DNA of 64,000 bases. Source: Rhizobium sp. BK418 (lineage in GTDB: Bacteria; Pseudomonadota; Alphaproteobacteria; Rhizobiales; Rhizobiaceae). Shown piece by piece: positions 51,948-59,871 of this stretch. The position numbers were made by a program, and so were the translations under genes. The first letter of the stretch is position 1. Each line of letters opens with the position of its first letter. The notes beneath the pieces were generated by a model that did not search any database, was not told the DNA's origin, and worked only from the letters and a program-made list of their open reading frames with translations. Where the stretch lies: contig NZ_SLZK01000006.1 of the NCBI RefSeq assembly GCF_004341105.1, positions 186,001 through 250,000 on the forward strand, in the 5' to 3' direction.

Positions 51948-53456
51948 TCAGACCGACAGCCGGATGACGCCGTAGGACTGCGGTTTCAGCCTTGCGCGCA
52001 ATCTGCCATCCTCGATTCCTGCGTTGTCGACCTTCGCAGGGACGACGGTTTCCGGTTGCCGCGCCGTGTTGACGGCCTCGAGGTCCGGATGCGCCATCTC
52101 CACGTGTTCCAGGACACGAGCACCGGCAAAGCCGTCGAGCCGGGCATCGAGGTCAAGCGTATTTTGCGGATGGCGGTTGACGACAAAGAAGGTCAGCGTC
52201 TTGCCGTCGTCGGAAAGAACCGCGGATGCGTCGAGATAAGGCACATCATCCGCCTCCTCGCAATCATAGGTCGGCGCGTCGGCAATGAGCTGCAGGGCCG
52301 AACCGCGGCCATACTTCGATGCGAAATAGAAGGGGTAGTAGATCGTCTGGCGCCACGCCGGACCGCCGTTTTCGGTCATGATCGGCGCGATGACGTTGAC
52401 GAGCTGGGCGATGCAGGCGATGCGCACACGATCTGAGCGGCGAATGAAGGTGTTGAGAATGCCGCCGACCTGCAGCACGTCCTCGAAATTGTAGACGTCT
52501 TCGAGAAGGTGCGGCGCATCGGGCCATTCGTTCTTCGCAAGAATGTCCTTGTCCTGCTGGTTGGAATGATACCAGACATTCCATTCGTCAAAGGAAATGC
52601 CAATCGTCTTCTTGGATCGCTTCTTTGCCTTGATATAGTCGATCACGCCGCCGATGGTGGTGATGTAACGGTCAAGCTTTGTGGTGCGCGCCAGGTAATT
52701 GAGCGTGTTCTTTTCGCGGTTCGCGAAATACATATGCAGGGAAATATAGTCTGCACTGTCATAACATTCGTCGAGAACCTGTGCTTCCCAGTCTGGATAG
52801 GTTTTCATGTCGGGATGCGAGGAACCGCAGACCACGAGTTCGAGCGACCTGTCGAAGCCGCGCATCGCCTTTGCCGTCTCATCGGCCAATCGACCATATT
52901 CCTGCGCCGACTTATGGCCGACCTGCCAGGGGCCGTCCATTTCATTGCCGAGGCACCACAACTTGACATTGTGCGGCGTTTCCCAACCGTGCTTGCGACG
53001 CAAGTCCGACCAATGGGTACCTCCGGGATGATTGCAATATTCGAGAAAGCTGCGCGCCGCTTCCAGCCCGCGGGATCCCAGATTGACCGCAAGCATCGGC
53101 TTGGTGCCTGCTTTCTTGCACCAGTCGACAAATTCGTTGACGCCGATCTGGTTGCTTTCACGCGTGCGCCAGGCAAGATCGAGGCGGACCGGCCGCTCGG
53201 AACGCGGCCCGATGCCATCCTCCCAATCGTAGGCTGAAACGAAATTGCCGCCGGGATAACGACAGTAGGGCGTGTCGAGCTGCCGCACGAGGTCGATGAC
53301 GTCCTGCCGGAAACCATCCGCATCGGCAGTCGGATGTCCAGGCTCATAGATGCCGCCGTAAACGGCTCTGCCAAGATGTTCGAGAAAAGAACTGTAGAGT
53401 CTGGGATCAATGCTCGCGAGTCTAAAATCGCGATGAACGATAAGGCTCGTTTTCAC
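51948..53456 (-). CDS. Alpha-L-arabinofuranosidase, GH51 (second copy)
   Basis: Intracellular GH51 enzyme (502 aa) that aligns without gaps to the copy at 20706-22226 through residue 300, with 140 of the first 200 residues identical by hand count. The acid/base Glu172 (CLGNEMDGPWQ) and nucleophile Glu291 (SFDEWNVWYH) are both kept, so both copies should be active. It heads an operon with an oligopeptide-type importer on the minus strand; 196 bp separate it from the binding-protein gene. The two enzymes may differ in oligosaccharide length or linkage preference; this is inference. Confidence 0.94.
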   Translation of the reverse strand: MKTSLIVHRDFRLASIDPRLYSSFLEHLGRAVYGGIYEPGHPTADADGFRQDVIDLVRQLDTPYCRYPGGNFVSAYDWEDGIGPRSERPVRLDLAWRTRESNQIGVNEFVDWCKKAGTKPMLAVNLGSRGLEAARSFLEYCNHPGGTHWSDLRRKHGWETPHNVKLWCLGNEMDGPWQVGHKSAQEYGRLADETAKAMRGFDRSLELVVCGSSHPDMKTYPDWEAQVLDECYDSADYISLHMYFANREKNTLNYLARTTKLDRYITTIGGVIDYIKAKKRSKKTIGISFDEWNVWYHSNQQDKDILAKNEWPDAPHLLEDVYNFEDVLQVGGILNTFIRRSDRVRIACIAQLVNVIAPIMTENGGPAWRQTIYYPFYFASKYGRGSALQLIADAPTYDCEEADDVPYLDASAVLSDDGKTLTFFVVNRHPQNTLDLDARLDGFAGARVLEHVEMAHPDLEAVNTARQPETVVPAKVDNAGIEDGRLRARLKPQSYGVIRLSV

Positions 53457-53662
53457 CGAGGCCTCCCCTAAATATCAATTTCTCCGTTCTTATGCGGTCA
53501 TCTTGATAGCTGGGTGGAAGCGAGTCAATTGCGCAGGCTCGTTGGGCTCTGAAGCGCGGATTTTCGGAATAATCGTTAAAATACAATCTGGTAAGTCATG
53601 ATAACAGGTCGCACCGGAAAAATTAATCGCGTCATTGAAATCAGGATTTTCGATATTGTCTT

Positions 53663-54586
53663 TCAAACGTATAGTCGCATCACGATATCTCTGCCGTAAT
53701 TGCCGAAGCCGCGTCCGAAGATGTTTACGCCGCCGGTGTGGCTAGCATTCTCCGCAATACCGACGCGAAGCCGGATGGAAGAATGTTGCGCCAGGGCAAG
53801 GTCCGCGACCGTGACATTGGAAGTCGCCACCCCGTCGATGAATGTGCCGCGCGTCGATATGCGCCAGGTCTTCAGCTTGCCGTATTGGGACCCTTCGAGC
53901 TTCCACCAGCCGGGCGTATAAGCCCCTCGCTTGTCGCCGTAATCGCCCGGCGACATCCACGTCCCAACCGCCATTCCATTGACCCAAAGCGTGATATCGG
54001 AGGGCCAGTCCGGGTTGGTTCCGGGCACTTCCGACGAGAGTTCCATCGAAAATTCGATGGCGCGCACTTCCTTGTTCAAGACCTTGGCGTTATTTGGAAA
54101 CTTGTACTCGACAAAGCCCCTGCCGAACCAGACGAGGCCGGCCTGCATGCGCTGTGGATCCAGGAAATAGTCGGGAACGTCGAGCAGCCCGATCACACTG
54201 TCGTTTGAACACAGGCCACAAGGCGCGTGGATGTCGCAGCTCGTATAGAGCCCGACGGGCATTTCGACTTCGATGACGTCGTCCGTCTTGCTGACTGACT
54301 TGTCTTCGAAGCTGATGAGGATCTCGTCGTAGACAGCGGAACAGATCTTCTGGTTGCCCTTGCGGCCTTTGGCGAGGCGGGATTCGACCAAGCCCACCTC
54401 TTCCAGGATTTGAATCCCGGTCGCGACGGTCGATTGTGGAAGCGACAGCGCCCGCGCCATGTCGTTGACGTTCATCGGGCCTTTGGAGCACAGGAGTTTG
54501 AGGAGTTGCAGGCGCCCCGGTGCGGAGAGGGCTTTTATGACGGTGTCGTTGACGCCTGCATCGATCGTTAAAAACGAGCGTTCCAT
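53663..54586 (-). CDS. ArsR-like winged-helix regulator with extra C-terminal sensor-like domain (second copy)
   Basis: Homologue of the regulator at 26707-27630 (307 aa, same length, collinear). The winged helix is at about residues 14-75 (recognition helix LPQSTVATGIQILEEVG). The APCGLCS motif is at the same position, and the C-terminal domain repeats the Trp/Tyr-rich blocks WPSDITLWVNG, WMSPGDYGDKRG and GSQYGKLKTW. ATG 54586 was chosen by matching the N-terminus of the other copy (MERSFLTIDAG versus METKLLTVDP). It lies 206 bp upstream of the second GH51 gene on the same strand and probably controls that operon. Confidence 0.8.
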   Translation of the reverse strand: MERSFLTIDAGVNDTVIKALSAPGRLQLLKLLCSKGPMNVNDMARALSLPQSTVATGIQILEEVGLVESRLAKGRKGNQKICSAVYDEILISFEDKSVSKTDDVIEVEMPVGLYTSCDIHAPCGLCSNDSVIGLLDVPDYFLDPQRMQAGLVWFGRGFVEYKFPNNAKVLNKEVRAIEFSMELSSEVPGTNPDWPSDITLWVNGMAVGTWMSPGDYGDKRGAYTPGWWKLEGSQYGKLKTWRISTRGTFIDGVATSNVTVADLALAQHSSIRLRVGIAENASHTGGVNIFGRGFGNYGRDIVMRLYV

Positions 54587-54955
54587 AATGTCCCCATCTG
54601 ATATGACGAAAGCTTTATATCGACGATGTTGATACAGCAAGCCTGTCTTCCAGTAAGGAACGGATTTCGTGATTTAGATCTCTGCAATCTGTTCGGTGGC
54701 TTTCTGATCCTGCTGTGGCCTTTGGGACCAAATGCGTTTGGGGCAGGACCGTCACGAGTCCGGGACAGATCGCAACCGTTGCAACATTATGTGCAGTCGG
54801 CGCGGCGGTGTTTCCGGGGCTGTCGCGTCTCGGCGGAACGCAAGGACGGGTTCGGTCAGTAAAATGCCTGGCGAGCGGGCATATCGCCGAGCCCGCTGCC
54901 GATGACCAGGATATCCGGCGAAAGATATGGATGAGACTGGCGAGGCCTCGCCTGA
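54587..54955. other. Intergenic region with no supported gene
   Basis: 369 bp upstream of the second regulator. It should contain that gene's promoter. Open frames here have no ribosome site. One short minus-strand stretch (about 54873-54935) reads ILVIGSGLGDMPARQ, faintly like a dinucleotide-binding start, but it is too short to call. Confidence 0.3.
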
Positions 54956-55154
54956 GGGGCGGCGCTGATCCGGTTCATATCCGTTTTCGTGATCTTGGCG
55001 ATCGTCTGGAGTTATTCCAGCAGGTTCGAAACCATTGCCAGCGCCGAGGGCAAGCTGCAGCCGACAGGGCGTGTAATGTCATTCAATCGTTGGAAGCCGC
55101 TGAGACGGCCTCGATCCGGTCACCAGTGGTGTGAAGGTCAAGGCCCGCGACTAA
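54956..55154 (+). pseudogene. Frameshifted N-terminal fragment of a HlyD-type membrane fusion protein
   Basis: The first frame reads ALIRFISVFVILAIVWSYSS then RFETIASAEGKLQPTGRV, a membrane anchor and first beta-strand typical of HlyD/PrtE adaptor proteins of type I secretion. The match continues in a second frame (VIQSLEAAETASIRS, the usual VIQPLEAG block) and a third frame (VTSGVKVKARD). Two frameshifts and loss of everything else show a decayed remnant. It abuts the 3' end of the aroE-like gene, and no secretion ATPase or outer-membrane partner lies nearby. Confidence 0.6.
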
Positions 55155-55978
55155 AGATTCGCAATCAGCCTCAAATGCTCCGCCGTGGTTGTCGCAAAGC
55201 CGAAAAACTCCAGATAAGCCGGTATCTGCTCAAACAGCATATCCGTCCCCACTTGATACCGGCATCCTCTCTCCCGCGCTGCGGCCAGAAACGGCGTAAT
55301 CTCCTCCTTCATGACCACTTCGCCGACGAATGTATCCGGCGAAAGCCGCGCCACATCCAGCGGCAGAGGGTCGTCCTTATGCATGCCGAGCGGCGTGGCA
55401 TTGATGACGATGTCGAAACCATCGGGGTCGTTCCCGTCTGTCGTCACCTGCATTGCCGGATAGTAGGTGTTAAGGCGGGATTTCAGGCCATCCAGTGCTG
55501 CCTTGTTGTCGTCGTGCAGGGCAAGGCGGGTGAGGCCACCGCTGGCAAGCGAAGCGGCGATGGCCGAGCCGACACCGCCGGCGCCGATCATGAGGGCGCT
55601 TGCGCCCGCGATTGCCTGGCCCTTGCGCTTAAGGCCGCGCACGAAACCTTCGCCGTCGAACATGTCGCCGATCAGCTTGCCGTCAGGCCCGAGCTTGACG
55701 GCGTTGCAGGAGCCGGCCACGCGGGCATTGGTGGAGATTTCGTCCAGGAGACCCATCGTGGTGATCTTGTGGGGCATGGTGATCAGCGCCCCGTGGATAT
55801 TCGAGAGGCGGAAGATCAGCCTCAGGAAATCCGGGTAATCGGCAGGCCTGCAGCCCATGGGAACGACGACGGCGTCGATGCGCTGTTCCGCAAAATAGGG
55901 ATTATAGATCAGCGGCGCCTTGAAGCTTTCCGTCGGGTAGCCGAGATGGGCGATCAGCCTTGTGGTGCCGCTAATCAT
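55151..55978 (-). CDS. Shikimate/quinate dehydrogenase-like protein (AroE family)
   Basis: AroE-family oxidoreductase (275 aa). The catalytic lysine lies in LITMPHKITTMG and the Rossmann motif is IGAGGVGSAIA near residue 125. The usual NTDGxG substrate motif reads MFDGEG, so the Asp is kept but Asn-Thr are not; this points to a shikimate-dehydrogenase-like paralogue rather than the biosynthetic AroE. ATG 55978 overlaps the preceding gene by 8 bases. With aroQ, an importer and a dehydroshikimate dehydratase nearby, oxidation of imported shikimate or quinate is the likely role. Confidence 0.85.
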   Translation of the reverse strand: MISGTTRLIAHLGYPTESFKAPLIYNPYFAEQRIDAVVVPMGCRPADYPDFLRLIFRLSNIHGALITMPHKITTMGLLDEISTNARVAGSCNAVKLGPDGKLIGDMFDGEGFVRGLKRKGQAIAGASALMIGAGGVGSAIAASLASGGLTRLALHDDNKAALDGLKSRLNTYYPAMQVTTDGNDPDGFDIVINATPLGMHKDDPLPLDVARLSPDTFVGEVVMKEEITPFLAAARERGCRYQVGTDMLFEQIPAYLEFFGFATTTAEHLRLIANL

Positions 55979-57047
55979 CGGTATTATCCCGCATCTTCCC
56001 AGGGAAGACGGTCTTTCCGGTTCGGGCGGATTGCTTGATCGCCTCAATGACCTCAAGTGTCGCAAGCCCTTCCTGGCCGCTGACGAGCGGTTTGGCCTTT
56101 CCTTCGATAATGTCGCAGAAATGCTGGAGCTGCAGGGTCAGCGGGTCGGCTTCGGCCACCGTCAGGCGCTCTTCGATCAGCGGCTCGCGCCAGTCGGGCC
56201 GCAGCGCATTGCGCCAGAGGGCAAGCTGCGGGATGGCGAGCGAGGCTTCGGTGCCGCCGATCTGGTAGCAGAACTGGTCTTGCTGCGGATAAGCGGGGTT
56301 TTCGCCCGAGGTCATTTCCCAACTCCAGGGCGAGGGCACGGCATCTGATGCCGTTAGCGTCGCCAGGACACCGCTTTCGAAGCGCAGCAGCACGACGGCT
56401 GTATCCTCCACCGCATGGCCTCTCGCGGCATTGGAGTCCATCGCATGCACGCTTTCCACTTCACCGAGCAGGTAGCGGAAGAGATCGACATCATGGATGA
56501 GGTTGATGAATGTCGGCCCGGCGCCGGGTTCGCGGCGCCATTGCACATTGAAGTAATCGTCGGGCTTGGCGACCCAGAAGCTGCCATGAACGGCGCGGAT
56601 CTTTCCCAGGCGGCCGCTGTCGATGATGCGCCTGGCCTCGCGGATGAGGGGGTTGTGGCGACGGTGATGCCCGACGAGAACAGGCACGCCGGCGCGCTCG
56701 GCGGCTGCCACGAGGCCGGCGGCTGCTACGGAATCGTCGGCGATGGGCTTTTCGATGAGGACGGGGATGCCTGATGTCACGGCGTCACTGGCGTTGGCGA
56801 CGTGAAGCTGGTTCGGTGTGGCGACGATGACGCCGTCGGGACGGCGGTCCGCCAGCGCTTCGGTAAGGCTTGCAAACCAGGTGAAGCCATTAGCGCGCGC
56901 CTCGTCGCGGGCGGCGGGCGAGGGGTCGATGACAGCGGCAAGCGCGGCGCGCGGCTCTGCCAGCACGCCCTCGATATGGCGCCGGCCGATCAGCCCGACG
57001 CCCATGACGGCGATCTCAAGAGGGCGTGTGCACGAGGGGGCGGGCAT
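55971..57047 (-). CDS. Gfo/Idh/MocA-family oxidoreductase
   Basis: NAD(P)-dependent dehydrogenase (358 aa). The N-terminal Rossmann motif is VMGVGLIGRRH (about residues 14-24) and the family active-site motif is LIEKPIADD with the catalytic Lys near residue 99. The C-terminal alpha/beta domain has FINLIHDVDLFRYLLGEV, where the DVD segment provides the usual catalytic Asp/His. It sits in the operon between the importer ATPase and the aroE-like gene, so a polyol such as quinate or a related cyclitol is a plausible substrate. Substrate is inferred only. Confidence 0.87.
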   Translation of the reverse strand: MPAPSCTRPLEIAVMGVGLIGRRHIEGVLAEPRAALAAVIDPSPAARDEARANGFTWFASLTEALADRRPDGVIVATPNQLHVANASDAVTSGIPVLIEKPIADDSVAAAGLVAAAERAGVPVLVGHHRRHNPLIREARRIIDSGRLGKIRAVHGSFWVAKPDDYFNVQWRREPGAGPTFINLIHDVDLFRYLLGEVESVHAMDSNAARGHAVEDTAVVLLRFESGVLATLTASDAVPSPWSWEMTSGENPAYPQQDQFCYQIGGTEASLAIPQLALWRNALRPDWREPLIEERLTVAEADPLTLQLQHFCDIIEGKAKPLVSGQEGLATLEVIEAIKQSARTGKTVFPGKMRDNTDD

Positions 57048-57057
57048 GGTTGCGTCC

Positions 57058-57837
57058 TTAATTGCGCAAGATTTCGCCGAGGAATTTGCGGGTGCGCTCG
57101 TGGCGGGGATTGGTGAAGAATTCCGCCGGCGGCGCTTCTTCCACGATCGCGCCGCTTGCCATGAAGATCACCCGGTTGGCGACCTGGCGGGCAAAGCCCA
57201 TTTCATGGGTCACGCAGATCATTGTCATGCCTTCCTCGGCAAGGCTGATCATCGTATCCAGCACTTCCTTGACCATCTCCGGGTCAAGTGCCGAGGTCGG
57301 CTCGTCGAAGAGCATCACCTTGGGGCGCATGCAAAGCGCACGCGCGATCGCGACGCGCTGCTGCTGGCCGCCAGAGAGCTGAACAGGGAATTTCTCCGCC
57401 TGTTCGGCAATCTTGACGCGCGCCAGAAGCGTGCGGGCACGTTCCTCGGCTTCGGCTCTGGTCACGCCAAGCGCGCGCATCGGGGCCAGCATGCAGTTCT
57501 GCAGCACGGTCAGATGCGGGAAGAGGTTGAATTGCTGGAAGACCATGCCGACCTCGCGCCTGATCGCATCGATCGCCTTGGCCTGGTTGCCAAGCAGGAT
57601 GCCGCCGACGCGAATCTCGCCCTTCTCATAGGTTTCCAGATGGTTGATGCAGCGGATCAGCGTCGATTTTCCGCTGCCGGAGGGGCCGCAGAGCACGATG
57701 CGCTCGCCCCTGCGCACCTCGATATTGATATCGTGCAGGGCCTGGAAGGCGCCGTACCATTTCTCCACATGGCTCATGGTGATCATGGTTTCGTCAATCG
57801 TGACCTGATTTGGGTGAAGGGGCAGGGCTGCTGTCAT
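57058..57837 (-). CDS. Polar amino acid-type ABC transporter ATP-binding protein (GlnQ-like)
   Basis: ATPase (259 aa) with Walker A GPSGSGKST, VFQQFNLFPHLTVLQN, signature LSGGQQQRVAIARAL, Walker B VMLFDEPTSALD and CVTHEMGFARQVA, all in the GlnQ/HisP form. The core family start would be MITMSHVEKWYGAF near residue 18, so the first 17 residues may be an extension or the start may be later (57786). It powers the two small permeases encoded upstream in the operon. Confidence 0.93.
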   Translation of the reverse strand: MTAALPLHPNQVTIDETMITMSHVEKWYGAFQALHDINIEVRRGERIVLCGPSGSGKSTLIRCINHLETYEKGEIRVGGILLGNQAKAIDAIRREVGMVFQQFNLFPHLTVLQNCMLAPMRALGVTRAEAEERARTLLARVKIAEQAEKFPVQLSGGQQQRVAIARALCMRPKVMLFDEPTSALDPEMVKEVLDTMISLAEEGMTMICVTHEMGFARQVANRVIFMASGAIVEEAPPAEFFTNPRHERTRKFLGEILRN

Positions 57838-57867
57838 TGTTTCGTTTCCATTGATTTTCAGGCTGCG

Positions 57868-58512
57868 TCAGCGCGCATGAGCGGCGTTGAAGCGTCGCTC
57901 CAGGCGGGCGCCGAGAATGGTCAGCGGGCAGCACATCAGGAAATAAAGGGCGCCGACGATGCCGAAGACGGTCAGCGGCTGGAAGATCTGGTTGGAGATG
58001 ATGTTGCCGGCGCGCGTCAGCTCCGTAAAGCCGACGATCGAGGCCAGCGACGTGCCCTTGATGAGTTGCACCAGGAAGCCGATCGTGGCGGGCAGGGAGA
58101 TGCGGATCGCCTGCGGCAAAATCACATCCTTCATGCGCGAGACATATTTGAGGCTGAGCGCCTTTGCCGCCTCCGTCTGGCCGCGCGGCACGGCTTCGAT
58201 CGCGCCGCGCCAGATCTCGCCGAGATAGGCGCTGGCATGCAGCGTCAGGCCGATCGCGACCGCCTCCCAGGCGTCGAGCCTCAGGCCGATCAGGGCCAGA
58301 CCATAATAGGTGACGAAGAGCTGCATCAGGAGCGGCGTGCCCTGGAAGACGGCGATATAGGTTGCCATCACCCGCTCCAGAAGCGGTGTGCCCGAGGTGC
58401 GCGCCAGCGCCACGGCGAGACCGGCGATGCAGCCGCAGACGAAGCCGACGGCAGACAGAAGCACGGTCCATTTCAGGCCGATCAGAAGGAAGACGTATTC
58501 GTCGCTGCCCAT
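57868..58512 (-). CDS. Polar amino acid-type ABC transporter permease
   Basis: Permease (214 aa) of the HisM/GlnP family with five helices, starting YVFLLIGLKWTVLLSAVGFV. The coupling EAA motif is TEAAKALSLKYVSRMKDVIL, and IGLTLHASAYLGEIWRGAIE is the usual mid-segment. It follows the first permease by 7 bp. In this locus the cargo is probably a small carboxylic acid such as quinate or shikimate rather than an amino acid. Confidence 0.92.
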   Translation of the reverse strand: MGSDEYVFLLIGLKWTVLLSAVGFVCGCIAGLAVALARTSGTPLLERVMATYIAVFQGTPLLMQLFVTYYGLALIGLRLDAWEAVAIGLTLHASAYLGEIWRGAIEAVPRGQTEAAKALSLKYVSRMKDVILPQAIRISLPATIGFLVQLIKGTSLASIVGFTELTRAGNIISNQIFQPLTVFGIVGALYFLMCCPLTILGARLERRFNAAHAR

Positions 58513-58519
58513 GGTGCCC

Positions 58520-59188
58520 TCACTTGACCGGATAGGTGAAATAGCGGGCCGAGAAGAGCGCGAAAAGGTGCATCATCAGCCAGGAAATGACGAGGTAGAA
58601 GATCGTGATGGTGAAATAGACCTCGAAGCTGCGGAAACTGTCGGATTCGATGCGCTGCGCTACAGAGGTCAGCTCATAAGCCGAGATGGCCGAGCAGATG
58701 CTGGTGGAGAGCGTGAGCAGCACGAACTGGCTGGTCAGCGACGGGTAGATGGCTCTGAGCGCCGGCTTCAGGATGATCAGCCGAAAGACCTGTACCTTGT
58801 GCAGGCCGAGCGCCAGGCCCGCTTCCATCTGTCCTCCGGGAATGGATTGCACGCCGCCCCTGATGATCTCGATCGCATAGGCGCCGCCATTGATCCCGAG
58901 CGCGATGATCGCCGTCGGCGTCGGGTCGAGGCGGATGCCGATCAGCGGCAGGGCGAAGAAGAGAAAGAAGATCTGCACCAGGAAGGGCGTGTTGCGGATG
59001 AGTTCGACAAAGGCGATGATCAGCCAGCGCACCGGCTTGATATGCGAATCCCTCAGCGCCACGCCACCGATGCCGATGATGACGGCCAGCACCATGCCGC
59101 AAACGGCGAGCAGGAAAGTGCCGAGACAGCCGAGCAGCAGGCTCGGCAGGCCATCGATGACGGGCGTGAAATCCAGTTGATAGTTCAT
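58520..59188 (-). CDS. Polar amino acid-type ABC transporter permease
   Basis: Second HisQ/GlnP-type permease (222 aa), with first helix LPSLLLGCLGTFLLAVCGMV and coupling region MEAGLALGLHKVQVFRLIIL. Its ATG overlaps the aroQ stop by 4 bases (59185-59188), which ties a metabolic enzyme gene directly to the transporter and supports a shared substrate pathway. Confidence 0.92.
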   Translation of the reverse strand: MNYQLDFTPVIDGLPSLLLGCLGTFLLAVCGMVLAVIIGIGGVALRDSHIKPVRWLIIAFVELIRNTPFLVQIFFLFFALPLIGIRLDPTPTAIIALGINGGAYAIEIIRGGVQSIPGGQMEAGLALGLHKVQVFRLIILKPALRAIYPSLTSQFVLLTLSTSICSAISAYELTSVAQRIESDSFRSFEVYFTITIFYLVISWLMMHLFALFSARYFTYPVK

Positions 59189-59652
59189 GCTGTCTTTGCC
59201 GCTCCCGCCATGCCTGCCCCAACCATTCCAGACATCGCCTCGATCGCGAGCTCGTAACCACGCGCGCCAAAACCGATCATGATGGCGGTGGCGACGCGCG
59301 AGACGAGGGACTTATGGTAGATCTCCTCGCGGGCATGGACATTGGAAATATGCAGCTCGATTTTTGGCGGAGTGAAGGTTTTCAACGCATCGAGCAGGGC
59401 AATCGAGGTGAAGGTATAGGCGGCGGGATTGATGATGATGCCGCAGGCCTCTTTGCGGGCCTGATGGATGCTCTCCACCAGCTCGCCCTCGAAATTCGTC
59501 TGGCGGAAATCGATCTCGAAGCCGAGCGTCTTTGCCTTGGCGAGGCACATCTGCCTGATATCGGCAAGCGTGGTGGAGCCGTAGATATGCGGCTCGCGCT
59601 CGCCTAGCAGATTGAGGTTCGGTCCGTTGAGGACGAAGATGGTTCTGGTCAT
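59185..59652 (-). CDS. aroQ: 3-dehydroquinate dehydratase, type II
   Basis: Type II dehydroquinase (155 aa), interconverting 3-dehydroquinate and 3-dehydroshikimate. Family motifs are LNGPNLNLLGEREPHIYG (residues 8-25, with the catalytic Tyr of the lid), QTNFEGELV, NPAAYTFTSIALLDAL and HISNVHARE. ATG 59652 is preceded by GAGGTG; an ATG at 59664 is possible. Its placement in an importer operon with AroE-like and QuiC-like genes suggests the catabolic quinate route, where the type II enzyme is usual, rather than aromatic biosynthesis. Confidence 0.93.
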   Translation of the reverse strand: MTRTIFVLNGPNLNLLGEREPHIYGSTTLADIRQMCLAKAKTLGFEIDFRQTNFEGELVESIHQARKEACGIIINPAAYTFTSIALLDALKTFTPPKIELHISNVHAREEIYHKSLVSRVATAIMIGFGARGYELAIEAMSGMVGAGMAGAAKTA

Positions 59653-59690
59653 GTCGCACCTCAAACGGGGCAGTGTTTCGCCTTCTGGAC

Positions 59691-59833
59691 GTCATCCTCG
59701 GGCTTGTCCCGAGGATTTAATCAGGCGGCGGCGGGAACTCGGGACAGGCCCGGGCACGATGGAGCGGTCTTGCCCCTCACTTCGGCTGTGCATGGGGCGC
59801 GTCTGCAGATCCTCGGACAAGCCCGAGGATGAC
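59691..59833. repeat. Inverted-repeat cluster (REP-like) between aroQ and the binding-protein gene
   Basis: The unit GTCATCCTCGGGCTTGTCCC (from 59691, to GAGGAT at 59716) returns inverted at 59809-59833 with a single one-base gap. A third, weaker half-copy with CGGGACAGGCCCGGGCA lies near 59743-59759. Each unit is itself palindromic. Units of this kind are spread through alphaproteobacterial intergenic DNA. Here it follows the binding-protein stop, so it may act like the hairpins found after the other binding-protein genes. Confidence 0.65.
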
Positions 59834-59871
59834 GGAAGCGAGGAGGCGGGCTTCGTCCCGCTCCCTGCCAA

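Noticed and set aside
54873..54935. Short minus-strand stretch resembling a dinucleotide-binding N-terminus
   Set aside because: About 20 codons only, with no continuation into a Rossmann or FAD domain.
54715..55134. 139-aa ORF upstream of the aroE-like gene
   Set aside because: Only its end makes sense, as one frame of the decayed HlyD-like fragment; the rest has no coding character I can support.
56818..58527. 569-aa open frame on the plus strand across the oxidoreductase, ATPase and permease genes
   Set aside because: It spans three real genes on the other strand and shows no domain; artefact of high GC content.
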